From Sporosarcina sp. P2 (GTDB lineage: Bacteria > Bacillota > Bacilli > Bacillales_A > Planococcaceae), in assembly GCF_002743255.1 (NCBI RefSeq), contig NZ_PDYY01000012.1, positions 1 through 64,000 of the forward strand: a DNA stretch of 64,000 bases, read 5' to 3'. Below the pieces are notes generated by a model, which was not told the DNA's origin, made no database searches, and saw nothing but the letters and a program-made list of their open reading frames with translations. Each line of letters begins with the position of its first letter. The stretch's first letter is position 1. Positions 42,442-51,888 of this stretch are shown piece after piece. Position numbers and translations under genes: made by a program.

Positions 42442-43563
42442 TTACCGTACCGCACAGCGATTCGGGCCAATCTCCATCTCGCGTTGCGTTTCCTCGTCAG
42501 GCTGGATTTTCCCCATGTTCGTCTCGCGGATTTCCTGATACGCGTTAGGCTGTGGAGGCAAGTTCCCCGTGACTAACTCTCTAAACTCTTTTTCATCCTC
42601 AATGTTCAAGCCGTGATTTTGCTCATACAATACGCCGAGCTTCTCCGACACGCTACCGTCTTCATTCAACTCGTCTATAATCATGAAGTGAGCTGGTAAG
42701 ACAGTTAAATCCTTCGACAATTCTTTATAGCGGCTATACAATGACTCACGCAAGTCGCCTACCCAATCTTCTGCTAAACCTGCTAAATCAGGACGTCCAA
42801 TCGAATCAATGAACAAAATATCACCTGTCATCAAATAACTGTCGTCTACGATAAATGAAGTCGAACCAATGGTGTGTCCTGGCGAATAAAGCGCTTGAAT
42901 ATCGATTCTCGTATCACCTATCTGAATGGACATATCGCCTTCTAATGCAGCATATTCAAATACTACCTCTTCGGCATCTTTCGGTGGCAGCCAATACGTT
43001 GCACCCGTAGTTTTTGCGATCTGCCGACCACCTGAAATATGATCCGCATGCAAGTGAGTATCGAATACGTTTGTAATCTTCACACCGCGTTGCTCAGCAA
43101 AGTCCGTGAACACATTTGTCATACGTGTAGCATCAATGATTGCTGCTTCTCCACCCGACATGACCATGTAGGAAAGACATCCTTTACCAAGACGAACGAA
43201 TTGATATAGCTCGCCGCCCGATTTCAAATCGGCAATTTTTACAGGCTCAAGATACTCGCTCCATGCTTTCATTCCACCTGAAAGATAACCTACTGAGAAA
43301 CCTGCTTCTTCAAGAATTTCTGCCACCATGATGGACGAACCTTCTTTTGCACAGACAACCAAGATTTCTTCATCTTTTGGCAATTGATCTTCAATTTCTT
43401 CAATGCCATCCAATAAATCAAAGTATGGCACGTTTAAATGGCGTACTCGCTCTCCTTCGATTTTCCAATCCTCGAATGCATCTGTATTTCGTACATCTAA
43501 AATAAATAATGATTCTTTCGTAATTACACTCTTTGCTACTTCACTTGATTGAATGATTCTCAT
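42442..43563 (-). CDS. Rhodanese-persulfide dioxygenase fusion
   Basis: A 373-residue two-domain protein: an N-terminal rhodanese-like domain (about residues 5-110, candidate catalytic Cys71 in VVCAKEGSS) and a C-terminal MBL-fold persulfide dioxygenase (about 120-340) with [18 protein letters not shown], and [15 protein letters not shown], typical of ETHE1-type Fe(II) dioxygenases. CstB of S. aureus has the domains in the other order. It would oxidise persulfides to sulfite or thiosulfate. Overlaps the upstream gene by ATGA. Confidence 0.88.
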   Translation of the reverse strand: MRIIQSSEVAKSVITKESLFILDVRNTDAFEDWKIEGERVRHLNVPYFDLLDGIEEIEDQLPKDEEILVVCAKEGSSIMVAEILEEAGFSVGYLSGGMKAWSEYLEPVKIADLKSGGELYQFVRLGKGCLSYMVMSGGEAAIIDATRMTNVFTDFAEQRGVKITNVFDTHLHADHISGGRQIAKTTGATYWLPPKDAEEVVFEYAALEGDMSIQIGDTRIDIQALYSPGHTIGSTSFIVDDSYLMTGDILFIDSIGRPDLAGLAEDWVGDLRESLYSRYKELSKDLTVLPAHFMIIDELNEDGSVSEKLGVLYEQNHGLNIEDEKEFRELVTGNLPPQPNAYQEIRETNMGKIQPDEETQREMEIGPNRCAVR

Positions 43564-44138
43564 TGATTAATACCCCCTACTGTATTTTCCGTCTCGCCAT
43601 TCCACTCCGACATGCCAGGAATGACATTCGTGACACTTTCAAATCCATTTGCGACTAGTTTTTGACACGCCATATCACTGCGGTTGCCTGTTCGGCATAC
43701 AACGTAAAACTTCTTGTCCTTATCCCAGTACGCCATACGTTCCTCCAACTGACCAAGCGGTATAGATAGGGCGCCGGGAATATGAGCAAATGCATATTCG
43801 GCTTCTTCTCGGACATCTAGTAACACCGCGTCAGGTTGTTGCAGTCGGTCCATCAACTGGCTGTTGTCAACTGTAACCGGATATTCTTTTTGTGACTGAT
43901 CTTCCTGGCCCGATTTTCGTACGAAGTGGCGCCAGACATCTGCCTCCTTCACATGACCAACGTATTGATGTCCCACACTTTCCGTCCATGCCTGCAAATC
44001 TGCTGTTGTACCTGAATCTGTAGATTGTACTTCGAGCACTTGACCATCTTCCATATCTTTCATCATCTTTCTTGTCTTCACAATGGGCATCGGACAGGCA
44101 AGACCTTTTGCATCCAACACGTTATCTGACTGAATCAT
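43560..44138 (-). CDS. TusA-rhodanese fusion (CstA-like)
   Basis: A 192-residue protein: TusA domain at the N-terminus (Cys15 in [16 protein letters not shown]) and a rhodanese domain at the C-terminus (catalytic Cys148 in [10 protein letters not shown]). In S. aureus CstA joins rhodanese, TusA and DsrE; here DsrE is a separate gene upstream. It likely takes up and transfers persulfide sulfur. AGGAGG is 6 nt before the ATG; a CstR-type operator overlaps its leader. The longer in-frame start at 44156 lies inside that operator. Confidence 0.88.
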   Translation of the reverse strand: MIQSDNVLDAKGLACPMPIVKTRKMMKDMEDGQVLEVQSTDSGTTADLQAWTESVGHQYVGHVKEADVWRHFVRKSGQEDQSQKEYPVTVDNSQLMDRLQQPDAVLLDVREEAEYAFAHIPGALSIPLGQLEERMAYWDKDKKFYVVCRTGNRSDMACQKLVANGFESVTNVIPGMSEWNGETENTVGGINQ

Positions 44139-44150
44139 TGTATTCCTCCT

Positions 44151-44166
44151 ATACACCCTAGGGTAT
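44151..44166. promoter_or_regulatory. CstR-type operator 3
   Basis: ATACACCCTAGGGTAT, an imperfect palindrome resembling the ATACCC-N4-GGGTAT operators of CsoR/CstR repressors, in the 45-bp gap upstream of the TusA-rhodanese gene. Confidence 0.75.
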
Positions 44167-44183
44167 TTATTTTCGCAAAAAAA

Positions 44184-44663
44184 TTAAATAAATAAGTTCA
44201 CGTGACCGTCTTGTGCTTCTCCTAAGTAAGCCGCTACACCGCCATACTCAACTTCTTCCAAGAGTTCTTTCTCACCTAGGCCTAGTAAATCCATTGTCAT
44301 CGTACATGCGATCAACTTCACGTCTTGCTCCACTGCCATATCGATTAGTTGTGGTAATGTCATCGCGTTATGCTTTTTCATCACGTGCTTAATCATCTTT
44401 GGACCCATTCCTGCAAAGTTCATTTGAGATAATCCCAGTTTATCCGCTCCACGTGGCATCATTTTCCCAAACGCCTTTTCAATAAAATTTTTAGTATTTT
44501 TAATAGGTTCATCTTTTCGCAAGGCGTTCAATCCCCAGAATGTATGAAAAATGGTTACCTCATGATCATACGCCGCTGCGCCGTTCGCGATAATATAAGC
44601 CGCCATCGCTTTATCATAATCTCCACTAAATAATACGATCGTCGTTTTCTTTTGCTCCGTCAT
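44184..44663 (-). CDS. DsrE/DrsE-family peroxiredoxin-like protein
   Basis: A 159-residue DsrE-fold protein: TTIVLFSGDYDKAMAAYIIA at the N-terminus and LIACTMTMDLLGLGEKELLEEV with a conserved Cys, ending AYLGEAQDGHVNLFI. In cst operons this DsrE-like domain is fused to CstA; as a separate protein it probably works with the TusA-rhodanese and dioxygenase proteins. It follows a CstR-type operator. Confidence 0.88.
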   Translation of the reverse strand: MTEQKKTTIVLFSGDYDKAMAAYIIANGAAAYDHEVTIFHTFWGLNALRKDEPIKNTKNFIEKAFGKMMPRGADKLGLSQMNFAGMGPKMIKHVMKKHNAMTLPQLIDMAVEQDVKLIACTMTMDLLGLGEKELLEEVEYGGVAAYLGEAQDGHVNLFI

Positions 44664-44700
44664 GTTCTCGTTCCCTTCTATTTTAAAATCACTTTATTAA

Positions 44701-44716
44701 ATACCTATAGGGGTAT
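44701..44716. promoter_or_regulatory. CstR-type operator 2
   Basis: ATACCTATAGGGGTAT between cstR and the dsrE-like gene; one arm imperfect. It should control the downstream operon. Confidence 0.8.
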
Positions 44717-44729
44717 ATTATACGTTGTA

Positions 44730-44764
44730 AAAAAAAGAGTCAAGCGATGTTGCTTATCGACTCT
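44730..44764 (-). terminator. Terminator overlapping the cstR 3' end
   Basis: Minus strand AGAGTCGATAAGC...GCTTGACTCT followed by TTTTTTTT; the stem includes the last cstR codons. It separates cstR from the operon it regulates. Confidence 0.8.
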
Positions 44765-45017
44765 TTACTAGAAGATCCACCGCTTCATTAATGATGGATT
44801 CATGCGTGCGTTCATCTGCTTCATCTAGATTCTCTATACAGGCAATCAAATTCGAACTGACAATTACGCCAATTGTACGATCAATAGCAGAACGACTGGC
44901 TGATAATTGCGTAATTACTTCTTTACAGTCCTTGCCTTCTTCCATCATACGCAAGACACCTTTGATTTGACCCTCTAGACGCTTTAACCGATTTTTGACT
45001 TTATCATCGTATTCCAT
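44754..45017 (-). CDS. cstR: Persulfide-sensing repressor CstR
   Basis: An 87-residue CsoR-family, four-helix DNA-binding repressor. Cys31 (GKDCKEV) and Cys60 (SNLIACIEN) are at the positions of the persulfide-reactive pair in S. aureus CstR; the His expected for copper-binding CsoR is Asn here, so a sulfur sensor is favoured over a copper sensor. AAGGAGGT lies 8 nt before ATG 45017; a longer frame has no ribosome site. Its operators flank it. Confidence 0.92.
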   Translation of the reverse strand: MEYDDKVKNRLKRLEGQIKGVLRMMEEGKDCKEVITQLSASRSAIDRTIGVIVSSNLIACIENLDEADERTHESIINEAVDLLVKSR

Positions 45018-45050
45018 ATCGCTCGACCTCCTTACTGTTAATTTTATATT

Positions 45051-45066
45051 ATACCCCCGGAGGTAT
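45051..45066. promoter_or_regulatory. CstR-type operator 1
   Basis: ATACCCCCGGAGGTAT, a near-perfect palindrome (ATACC-N6-GGTAT) 33 bp upstream of the cstR start, for autoregulation. Confidence 0.85.
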
Positions 45067-45303
45067 AATGTCAACGAATTAATTTGTACGTAATCCATAC
45101 TCTCTACCTTTGGCAGTGGAACTAGTCACATTCAAGAAATGATTCTACGCAAAACTTGCCCATTCGACATAATTCTAGTATGATGAATAATTTCTCAAAA
45201 TGTGTTATACTAGTTCTAGTAAGCTATTGTATGTACTTTTTGTCTGATTTTCATGACAAATTACGACAAACTAGAATCCATACTACTGAAGGAGTTGATT
45301 CGA

Positions 45304-45525
45304 TTGGCATTCCCACGAAAAGATCGTCCAGTTTCTGATTTTGTAGCATCACGGTATGTAGACGAAGTCATATCTTTCAACCGTAATGAACATGAAGTTT
45401 CCGGAACTATACACAAGATTCTCGAAAACTCCGTCATTGTGAAAATTTCTGAAGAAGACGCGGAAAACATTGGAGCAGCTTCCAACATGACTGTCGTCGC
45501 ACACAAAAATTACACAGTTCAATAA
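45304..45525 (+). CDS. DUF2187 (YkvS-like) protein
   Basis: A 73-residue small protein of the YkvS/DUF2187 family: AFPRKDRPVSDFVASRYVDE followed by HEVSGTIHKILENSVIVKIS and the KOW/SH3-like end NMTVVAHKNYTVQ. TTG start with GGAG 9 nt upstream; an in-frame ATG at 45253 lacks a ribosome site. Function unknown, probably nucleic-acid binding. Confidence 0.85.
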   Translation: MAFPRKDRPVSDFVASRYVDEVISFNRNEHEVSGTIHKILENSVIVKISEEDAENIGAASNMTVVAHKNYTVQ

Positions 45526-45539
45526 TTGTACGCTCGATG

Positions 45540-45568
45540 CCTTGCAGAATAATGCAAGGCTATTTTTT
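45540..45568 (+). terminator. Terminator of the ykvS-like gene
   Basis: CCTTGCA and TGCAAGG with a 6-nt loop, followed by CTATTTTTT. Confidence 0.88.
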
Positions 45569-45649
45569 CATACAAAATTAGCCCTTTTATTGGATATCGT
45601 GAAACCCGCAGGATGATTACTATATAAACGCACATGGGAGATGATTGAT

Positions 45650-46300
45650 TTGACTGATCGTACAAATGTAGATTTAACGCAATCAACGGCACGTAAAGGA
45701 ATCTTACGTATTGCCGCTTCGCCGGTTATTTCACAAGCCATTTTACCGGACGTCCTTACTCGGCTACACGCAAAATATCCCGACATGCGACTGGAACTGA
45801 CGACCGCACCTTCCTCTGAAATTATGCAATTACTAAAAAGCAAGAAAGCCGATATCGGTTGTAGTGAACTAGACAATTTACCAACGTCTAAAGCATTTAT
45901 GCAAGACGAACTATTGCTCTTTGCTTCCATTCATCATCCGCTTGCACATAAAAAAAGCCCATCCATCCTAGATTTGCAAAATACACATTGGATCCTGCCT
46001 GACACGAAAGATCCTAGCCGTCCATTAATTGATCAATCGCTTCAACAATATGGAGTACAAGTACAGCCCACTATCATGGGCTCGCCAGAAAGCATCAAAC
46101 AAGCTGTTCTAAGTGGACTAGGCATCGCTATTTTGTCGCGTCATAGTTGCAAACACGAACTTGCAAAAGGTGAACTAACAGTACTCGATTATAAAGTAGC
46201 TCCAATCAAACGTACTCTTTATACAGGAACCCATTCCAACACGAAGGAAGTACAAGCATTCCTCAGCGAACTCCAAGCCTATTGCCGTCTATGGCAATAA
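45650..46300 (+). pseudogene. LysR regulator lacking its DNA-binding domain
   Basis: A 216-residue substrate-binding domain of a LysR-type regulator: RIAASPVISQAILPDVLTRLH, ADIGCSELDNL, SPESIKQAVLSGLGIAILSR. The winged-helix domain (about 60-90 residues) is missing and the upstream sequence shows no remnant. The TTG at 45650 follows GGGAG by 9 nt, so a truncated product could still be made. It could be a dead gene or a stand-alone ligand-binding fragment. Its end overlaps the convergent DMT gene by 12 nt. Confidence 0.75.
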
Positions 46301-47170
46301 GTCACTACTCAACTCTCGTTTGCTGCGCCAATTCACGAGGAATATTCCCAAATTAATGAGCATTCCTCCTAAAACCAATGACATAGACAACTTCTCATCC
46401 AACAGAACCCATCCCGACAACGTCCCAAAGAACGGTGCCAAGAACAGAAACGCACTCGTTCTTTCGGGATTTCCTGTCTGCAATAAATAAAACCAAATGG
46501 AAAATTGCACAATAGATGCGGCAATCGCAAGCCACCCTAAAATTGCCAATGATAATGGATTCGCTAGGAAAAATGGTTCTTCAAGTAGATAACTTGCCAC
46601 GAATAGGATCAATCCACCAAATAACATTTGATATGCTGTCATCACCCACGTATCAAAACGGTGACCATGTACTTTGACGAGCAAAGTTGCGCAAGCCCAT
46701 GCTACTGCAGATAAAAATCCTAATACCGTACCAATCTTCAAATTCAAATGACCGCCCATTGTAATAAATACCCCAAACAATCCGCAAATGACACCAATCC
46801 ACTGTTGCAAGCGGTAATGAATCTTCAATACTAACGTCCCGAGAACCACGACAAGCAATGGGTTCGTAAACGTTAAAATAGATGTTTCACCTGATGTAAT
46901 GGTGCGAAGTGCTATAAAAATACAACCCATGACTGCAGCGGTCTGCAATGAACCGATCAGTACAAGCCACTTCCACTCTCCAACTGTTTTAGGATGGGGT
47001 TTTTTCATTACTTTCACAATTACCGCCATGATCGCTCCTGCAATCGTAAAGCGTAATGCTACTAGCAACAACGGTGAAGAGTATTCCAATCCGATTTTTC
47101 CAATAGCAAACGACGACCCCATTAAAGCAGTCGTAATGACAACTAAAACACCGAATAATAACTTATTCAC
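46289..47170 (-). CDS. EamA/DMT-family transporter 1
   Basis: A 293-residue protein with ten predicted helices in two EamA repeats (SSFAIGKIGLEYSSPLLLVALRF; GWLAIAASIVQFSIWFYLLQTGNPERTSAFLFLAPFFGTLSGW). DMT exporters move amino acids, nucleotides or drugs; no substrate can be assigned. Its ATG lies 8 nt inside the stop of the LysR gene upstream, so it is probably coexpressed with and regulated by it. Confidence 0.85.
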   Translation of the reverse strand: MNKLLFGVLVVITTALMGSSFAIGKIGLEYSSPLLLVALRFTIAGAIMAVIVKVMKKPHPKTVGEWKWLVLIGSLQTAAVMGCIFIALRTITSGETSILTFTNPLLVVVLGTLVLKIHYRLQQWIGVICGLFGVFITMGGHLNLKIGTVLGFLSAVAWACATLLVKVHGHRFDTWVMTAYQMLFGGLILFVASYLLEEPFFLANPLSLAILGWLAIAASIVQFSIWFYLLQTGNPERTSAFLFLAPFFGTLSGWVLLDEKLSMSLVLGGMLINLGIFLVNWRSKRELSSDLLP

Positions 47171-48083
47171 CCAGCCCTCCCCCTTCTTTCCACTTCACAT
47201 AGGAGTCACGCTGCATTTGCATCCTACTCACCAACATCTCAATAGCTGGTGGCATATACCGTTTTTTCAAATACGTGAGATAGACTGTACGTGTCAGCGT
47301 CTTCGAATTGGTTGTTTTAATTACAAGTGTTGGATCGGGTTCATGTGCAAAATATTCTTGTGGAATAATTGAGATGCCAATATTCATTCGTACCAGCTCC
47401 ACAATCGTTTCAAAACGCTCTACTTCATAACATATATTCATTCGTACTCCTTCTTCAGCAAATGCAGCAAAAATATCCTGTCTAGTTTGCAATCCAACAC
47501 TCGTGACAATGAATGCCTCATCTTCTAGGTCAGCTAGCGTAATGGATTCCTTGCTAGCCAGTCGATGTTCAGGATGCATGACAACTGCTAATTGCTCTTG
47601 ATACAAAGGAATTGTTGCGATATCCGATTCCTCTATAAATTGATTTGTCAAACAGACGTGGACCGCATATTGACGAAGCGCTCGCTCAACATCTCCACGG
47701 CCTAATACCTCAATTAACTTCACATGCATGGATGGAAACTCCTGACGATACGCATGTAATATAGAAGGAATCCAGTTTTTTACTGATTCAATCATACCGA
47801 TTTTTACACTTCCACTACCTATCCACTTCACTTCTTTAATTTCTTGCTGTAGAATGTCTGTTTCATGCAGAATCTTCAATGCACGCTCGTAAACCACATT
47901 GCCCGATTCTGTCAGTTGGACACGTTTGGTCGTACGTTCAAGTAACTGAAAGCCTACTTCAAATTCCAAGTTCTTGATCGTCTTACTGAGCGAAGGCTGC
48001 GTTAGATGAAGTTTTTTTGCCGCCTCGGAAAAACTCGATTGCTGCACCACCATGACAAAATACTGCAATTGCTTCAATTCCAT
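47163..48083 (-). CDS. LysR-family regulator
   Basis: A 306-residue LTTR: N-terminal winged helix ELKQLQYFVMVVQQSSFSEAAKKLHLTQPSLSKTIKNLE, then an effector domain. It is divergent from hutG-gltS and overlaps the DMT exporter, so it could control either. A palindromic site lies in the intergenic gap. Inducer unknown. Confidence 0.9.
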   Translation of the reverse strand: MELKQLQYFVMVVQQSSFSEAAKKLHLTQPSLSKTIKNLEFEVGFQLLERTTKRVQLTESGNVVYERALKILHETDILQQEIKEVKWIGSGSVKIGMIESVKNWIPSILHAYRQEFPSMHVKLIEVLGRGDVERALRQYAVHVCLTNQFIEESDIATIPLYQEQLAVVMHPEHRLASKESITLADLEDEAFIVTSVGLQTRQDIFAAFAEEGVRMNICYEVERFETIVELVRMNIGISIIPQEYFAHEPDPTLVIKTTNSKTLTRTVYLTYLKKRYMPPAIEMLVSRMQMQRDSYVKWKEGGGLGE

Positions 48084-48117
48084 TCATCTCGCCTCCACTT
48101 ATAGCCTGTATGCATGA

Positions 48118-48136
48118 ATATATGAAAAACATGTAT
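48118..48136. promoter_or_regulatory. Putative LysR operator between lysR and hutG
   Basis: ATATATG-N5-CATGTAT (one mismatch), an LTTR-like palindrome in the 113-bp divergent gap between the LysR gene and hutG. Confidence 0.5.
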
Positions 48137-48196
48137 TAGAATTAATAAGTACAAGCCAGTATAGTAAGAATATCACGTTGGAAAGGGTGAAGTATA

Positions 48197-49156
48197 TTGT
48201 TAATCCCATCAAATGAAAAATACTGGTCAGGTCGCACCGATAGCGAGACCGACAGAGCTGCATTCCGAGTGCACCAAATCATCCAATTTTCCGAATTAAA
48301 AGAAAGCGCTACCAACAAAACTTGTACCCTAATCGGATTTTCTTCTGAAGAAGGCGTACGTCGAAATAATGGCAGACTTGGTGCTGCAGAAGGACCGAAT
48401 GCACTCCGAAGCGAACTAGCAAAACTACCTTGGCGCTTACCGGCCGACTGTCAGCTAATTGATGTAGGTACCGTAGTATGTGAAGATGATCAGTTAGAAA
48501 AAGCGCAAGCCGAACTAGGGGCAGTCGTTCAAAAGAGCCTTCAAAATCATACAAAGCCTGTCATTTTAGGCGGTGGACATGAAACCGCTTACGGTCATTA
48601 TACAGGAGTTCGAAACTTTCTTGGTCCAGATGCAAAACTTGGTGTCATCAATATTGATGCCCATTTCGATCTTCGCAGCTACGAAGAACAACCATCTTCA
48701 GGCACGATGTTCAAGCAGATGCTAGATGCTGATCCGCATGTTGACTACCTTGTGCTAGGTATACAGGAGTTCGGCAACACGGAAGCATTGTTTGCAGAAG
48801 CCGATGCAAAAGGCGTGACATATGTCATGGAACAAGAGATAATAACGAGTCCTTTAGACAAGATATTGCAAAAAGTACAGTTATTCATTGAAAAACAGGA
48901 CGCTGTTTTGTTAACATTGTGCTCGGATGTCCTGAACTCTGCATTTGCTCCAGGTGTAAGTGCGCCCTCTCCCTTCGGATTGAATCCGTTGATTGTACGC
49001 TCTTTCATTCAGACCATTGCATCGCATGAGAAAACCCTTTCATTCGACATTTCCGAAATAAATCCGTCACTTGATCATACTAATCAAACGGTTAAGCTGG
49101 GAGCTTATCTAACAAATGAAGCAATCTTTGCATTGCTGGGAGGTCGAATCACATGA
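48197..49156 (+). CDS. hutG: Formimidoylglutamase HutG
   Basis: A 319-residue ureohydrolase of the arginase fold: cleaves N-formimidoyl-glutamate to glutamate and formamide in histidine degradation. Mn-ligand segments GGGHETAYGHY and NIDAHFDLR are intact; the third, usually SxDxD, reads LTLCSDVLNSAFAPGVSAPSPFG with Cys where the first Asp is often found. Start TTG 48197 after AAGGGTG. No other hut genes adjoin. Its ATGA overlap with gltS suggests that glutamate made here is handled by the transporter. Confidence 0.88.
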   Translation: MLIPSNEKYWSGRTDSETDRAAFRVHQIIQFSELKESATNKTCTLIGFSSEEGVRRNNGRLGAAEGPNALRSELAKLPWRLPADCQLIDVGTVVCEDDQLEKAQAELGAVVQKSLQNHTKPVILGGGHETAYGHYTGVRNFLGPDAKLGVINIDAHFDLRSYEEQPSSGTMFKQMLDADPHVDYLVLGIQEFGNTEALFAEADAKGVTYVMEQEIITSPLDKILQKVQLFIEKQDAVLLTLCSDVLNSAFAPGVSAPSPFGLNPLIVRSFIQTIASHEKTLSFDISEINPSLDHTNQTVKLGAYLTNEAIFALLGGRIT

Positions 49157-50343
49157 CAATTGAGCTAAATCAAATCACTACGCTATTTTTAGCGTTAGCC
49201 CTCCTCACACTGGGTACGGTGTTAGTCCGTAAAATCGGCTTTTTACAGAAGTTCTGTATCCCTGCCCCTGTTGTCGGTGGTTTACTATTCGCGTTTGTAG
49301 CGACTATTTTGAAGTACTTCGATTTACTAAGTTTTTCATTGGACACATCACTACAAAGTTTATTCATGCTGACATTTTTCACCACAGTCGGTCTCGGTGC
49401 TAGTTTTCGTCTTATCCGTCTTGGCGGAAAATTATTGCTGATCTACTGGGCAGCTTGTGGCTTCTTAGCCCTAGCTCAAAACGTTATAGGTGTCTCCATG
49501 TCCTATATATTTGGTCTACATCCGTTGATCGGTATGATGGCTGGCGCTGTCTCCATGGAAGGCGGGCACGGTGGCGCTACTGCTTACGGTGAAACATTAG
49601 AAAGTCTCGGCATTGATTCAGCACTATCCATTGGTATCGCAGCGGCTACTTTTGGCCTCGTAGCAGGTGGTCTAGTCGGTGGTCCAATCGTTAAATACTT
49701 GATCAATAAACATGATTTGAAATCTACAGAAGTCGAGCATGGAGAAGCATACTCCGTGGAGTCATTGGAAAAACCAATCAATACCGACAACTTCCTAACA
49801 CAGACTCTATTGATTACACTTTGTATTGCTGGCGGTACGCTAATAGGAGATCTTTTCTCAAACGCTACTGGCTTCGTAATGCCTGGCTACGTAGGTGCAA
49901 TGTTCGTCGCGGTTATCGTACGAAACATTGTGGATCGCGTGAAAGAAGACGCGGTGCATATGACGAGCATCAACTTGATCGGCGACGTATCACTCGGTAT
50001 ATTTCTATCGATGGCGTTAATGAGCATCAAGCTGTGGGAAATCGCAGACTTGGCGCTTCCATTGTTACTGATTGTCTTTGTACAAGTGATCTTCGTCATA
50101 TTGTTTGCAATCTTCATCCTGTTCCGTTTGCTTGGTAAGGATTACGACGCAGCAGTTATGATCGCTGGTTTCGCGGGTCATAGTCTAGGTGCGACACCAA
50201 ACGCAATGGCAAACATGGCAGCTGTTACGGGACGCTACGGCCCGTCACGTAAAGCCTTCTTGATCGTCCCTATCGTAGGCGCCTTCCTCATAGACGTCGT
50301 CTCGATGCCGATCATCATTACGACGATTAATATATTTGCTTGA
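49153..50343 (+). CDS. gltS: Sodium/glutamate symporter GltS
   Basis: A 396-residue ESS-family transporter with about ten helices and re-entrant loops GAVSMEGGHGGATAYGETLE and AGFAGHSLGATPNAMANMAAV, hallmark of GltS. Moves glutamate with Na+. Starts within the hutG stop (ATGA), so coexpressed; the pair links histidine catabolism with glutamate transport. Confidence 0.92.
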   Translation: MTIELNQITTLFLALALLTLGTVLVRKIGFLQKFCIPAPVVGGLLFAFVATILKYFDLLSFSLDTSLQSLFMLTFFTTVGLGASFRLIRLGGKLLLIYWAACGFLALAQNVIGVSMSYIFGLHPLIGMMAGAVSMEGGHGGATAYGETLESLGIDSALSIGIAAATFGLVAGGLVGGPIVKYLINKHDLKSTEVEHGEAYSVESLEKPINTDNFLTQTLLITLCIAGGTLIGDLFSNATGFVMPGYVGAMFVAVIVRNIVDRVKEDAVHMTSINLIGDVSLGIFLSMALMSIKLWEIADLALPLLLIVFVQVIFVILFAIFILFRLLGKDYDAAVMIAGFAGHSLGATPNAMANMAAVTGRYGPSRKAFLIVPIVGAFLIDVVSMPIIITTINIFA

Positions 50344-50394
50344 TTTTCGTAAGCCAAATGCTTAAAACATGAATGCTAATTAGTGTGTGCGTGG

Positions 50395-50522
50395 GGATTG
50401 GTGCGTAGGAGGGGCGACTCCAAGAGGATCAGCTCGACAGGCGAGACAACCAAGGGAGCTTGCGACTGGTTGGCTCACCGCGAGCCCTCTAAGAAAGCGT
50501 CCCCTCCGCAGCGCCAATCCCA
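50395..50522. repeat. Dispersed palindromic repeat B
   Basis: Near-copy of 27601-27735 (blocks aggaggggcgactcc, gatcagctcgacagg, ggttggctcaccgcg, aaagcgtcccctcc), ending in gcgccaatccc. Lies between gltS and its terminator, an unusual place inside a 3' untranslated region. Confidence 0.85.
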
Positions 50523-50556
50523 ACCCCAACACCAATTAACCCTACACCTTTTCCCA

Positions 50557-50583
50557 TGAACCGAAACTCTCGGTTCTTTTTTC
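50557..50583 (+). terminator. Terminator after gltS
   Basis: GAACCGA and TCGGTTC with a 5-nt loop, then TTTTTT. Confidence 0.9.
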
Positions 50584-50657
50584 ATTTTAAGCGAAATATT
50601 CACACACCTCTGTTAGAATGAAAACATTAATTCGTATCTTGGAGAGGAGCTTGCTAC

Positions 50658-51884
50658 ATGAAAGAAGAACTGATTGAACGACTCATCCGCTACGCTAAAA
50701 TTGACACTCAATCCGATGCTACTTCGGACACGACACCGTCTACCGCAAAACAATGGGATTTGCTACGTGTGCTTGAAAAAGAAATGGCCGACATCGGTCT
50801 CGACGAAATCTCGGTGGACGAAAACGGCTATCTCTTCGGTACACTACCGGCTAACACCGACAAACAACTGCCTACAGTCGGCTTTCTAGCACATGTCGAT
50901 ACAGCAACGGACTACACGGGGACAAACGTCAACCCTCAGCGCATCGACAACTATGACGGCAAAGATATTTCATTGAATGAAACAACAGTCATGTCCGTAC
51001 AAGCATTTCCCGAACTCCACAACTATGTCGGTCATACACTGATCACAACGGATGGCACGACTTTACTAGGTGCTGACGATAAAGCCGGTATCGCAGAAAT
51101 TATGACAGCTATGCAGTATTTAGTGGAACATCCGGAAATTAAACATGGCAAAGTTCGCGTTGGCTTCACACCTGACGAAGAAATCGGGCGTGGCCCGCTT
51201 AAGTTTGACGTAGAACGATTCGGTGCAGATTTCGCCTATACAATGGATGGCGGACCACTTGGAGAACTTCAGTATGAAAGCTTCAATGCTGCAGGCGCGG
51301 ACGTAACATTTCACGGAACGAATGTCCATCCGGGAACTGCAAAAGGTAAAATGGTCAATTCCCTATTGATCGCGGCAGAGTTCCATCAAGCCATGCCGGA
51401 ACATGAAATCCCGCAAGAAACAGAAAACTATGAAGGCTTCATTCACCTGATGCACGTAGATGGTTCTGTAGAAAAAACAACCTATCAATATATTATTCGT
51501 GACTTTGACAGGAATTCTTTTGAAGCTCGCAAACAGCTCTTGCAAGATACCGCTACACGTCTTCAAGAGAAGCACGGTGAACATGCGATAGAGCTGACAG
51601 TAACCGATCAGTACTTCAATATGGGGGAGAAAATTGCACCTGTCATGGAAATTGTCGACGTAATGGCGGACGTCTATCGTAGTCTCGATATCGAACCCAA
51701 CATCGCACCCATTCGTGGTGGTACGGATGGGTCACAACTATCTTATATGGGCATGCCAACGCCAAACATCTTCACAGGCGGTGAAAATTACCACGGTAAA
51801 TATGAATACATCTCAGCAGATAATATGGTGAAAGCTACACAAGTCATTATTGAAGCGCTACAACTTCTGGAACAGCGGGGGTAA
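50658..51884 (+). CDS. pepT: Peptidase T
   Basis: A 408-residue zinc tripeptide aminopeptidase of family M20B. Metal-ligand segments [11 protein letters not shown] and [13 protein letters not shown], catalytic Glu in [10 protein letters not shown], and [27 protein letters not shown] precedes the ATG. Followed after 4 nt by an EmrE-type exporter gene. Confidence 0.95.
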   Translation: MKEELIERLIRYAKIDTQSDATSDTTPSTAKQWDLLRVLEKEMADIGLDEISVDENGYLFGTLPANTDKQLPTVGFLAHVDTATDYTGTNVNPQRIDNYDGKDISLNETTVMSVQAFPELHNYVGHTLITTDGTTLLGADDKAGIAEIMTAMQYLVEHPEIKHGKVRVGFTPDEEIGRGPLKFDVERFGADFAYTMDGGPLGELQYESFNAAGADVTFHGTNVHPGTAKGKMVNSLLIAAEFHQAMPEHEIPQETENYEGFIHLMHVDGSVEKTTYQYIIRDFDRNSFEARKQLLQDTATRLQEKHGEHAIELTVTDQYFNMGEKIAPVMEIVDVMADVYRSLDIEPNIAPIRGGTDGSQLSYMGMPTPNIFTGGENYHGKYEYISADNMVKATQVIIEALQLLEQRG

Positions 51885-51888
51885 GTGT

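Noticed and set aside
44754-45017. Copper sensor CsoR
   Set aside because: The copper-ligand His is replaced by Asn and the neighbours are sulfur enzymes, so CstR fits better.
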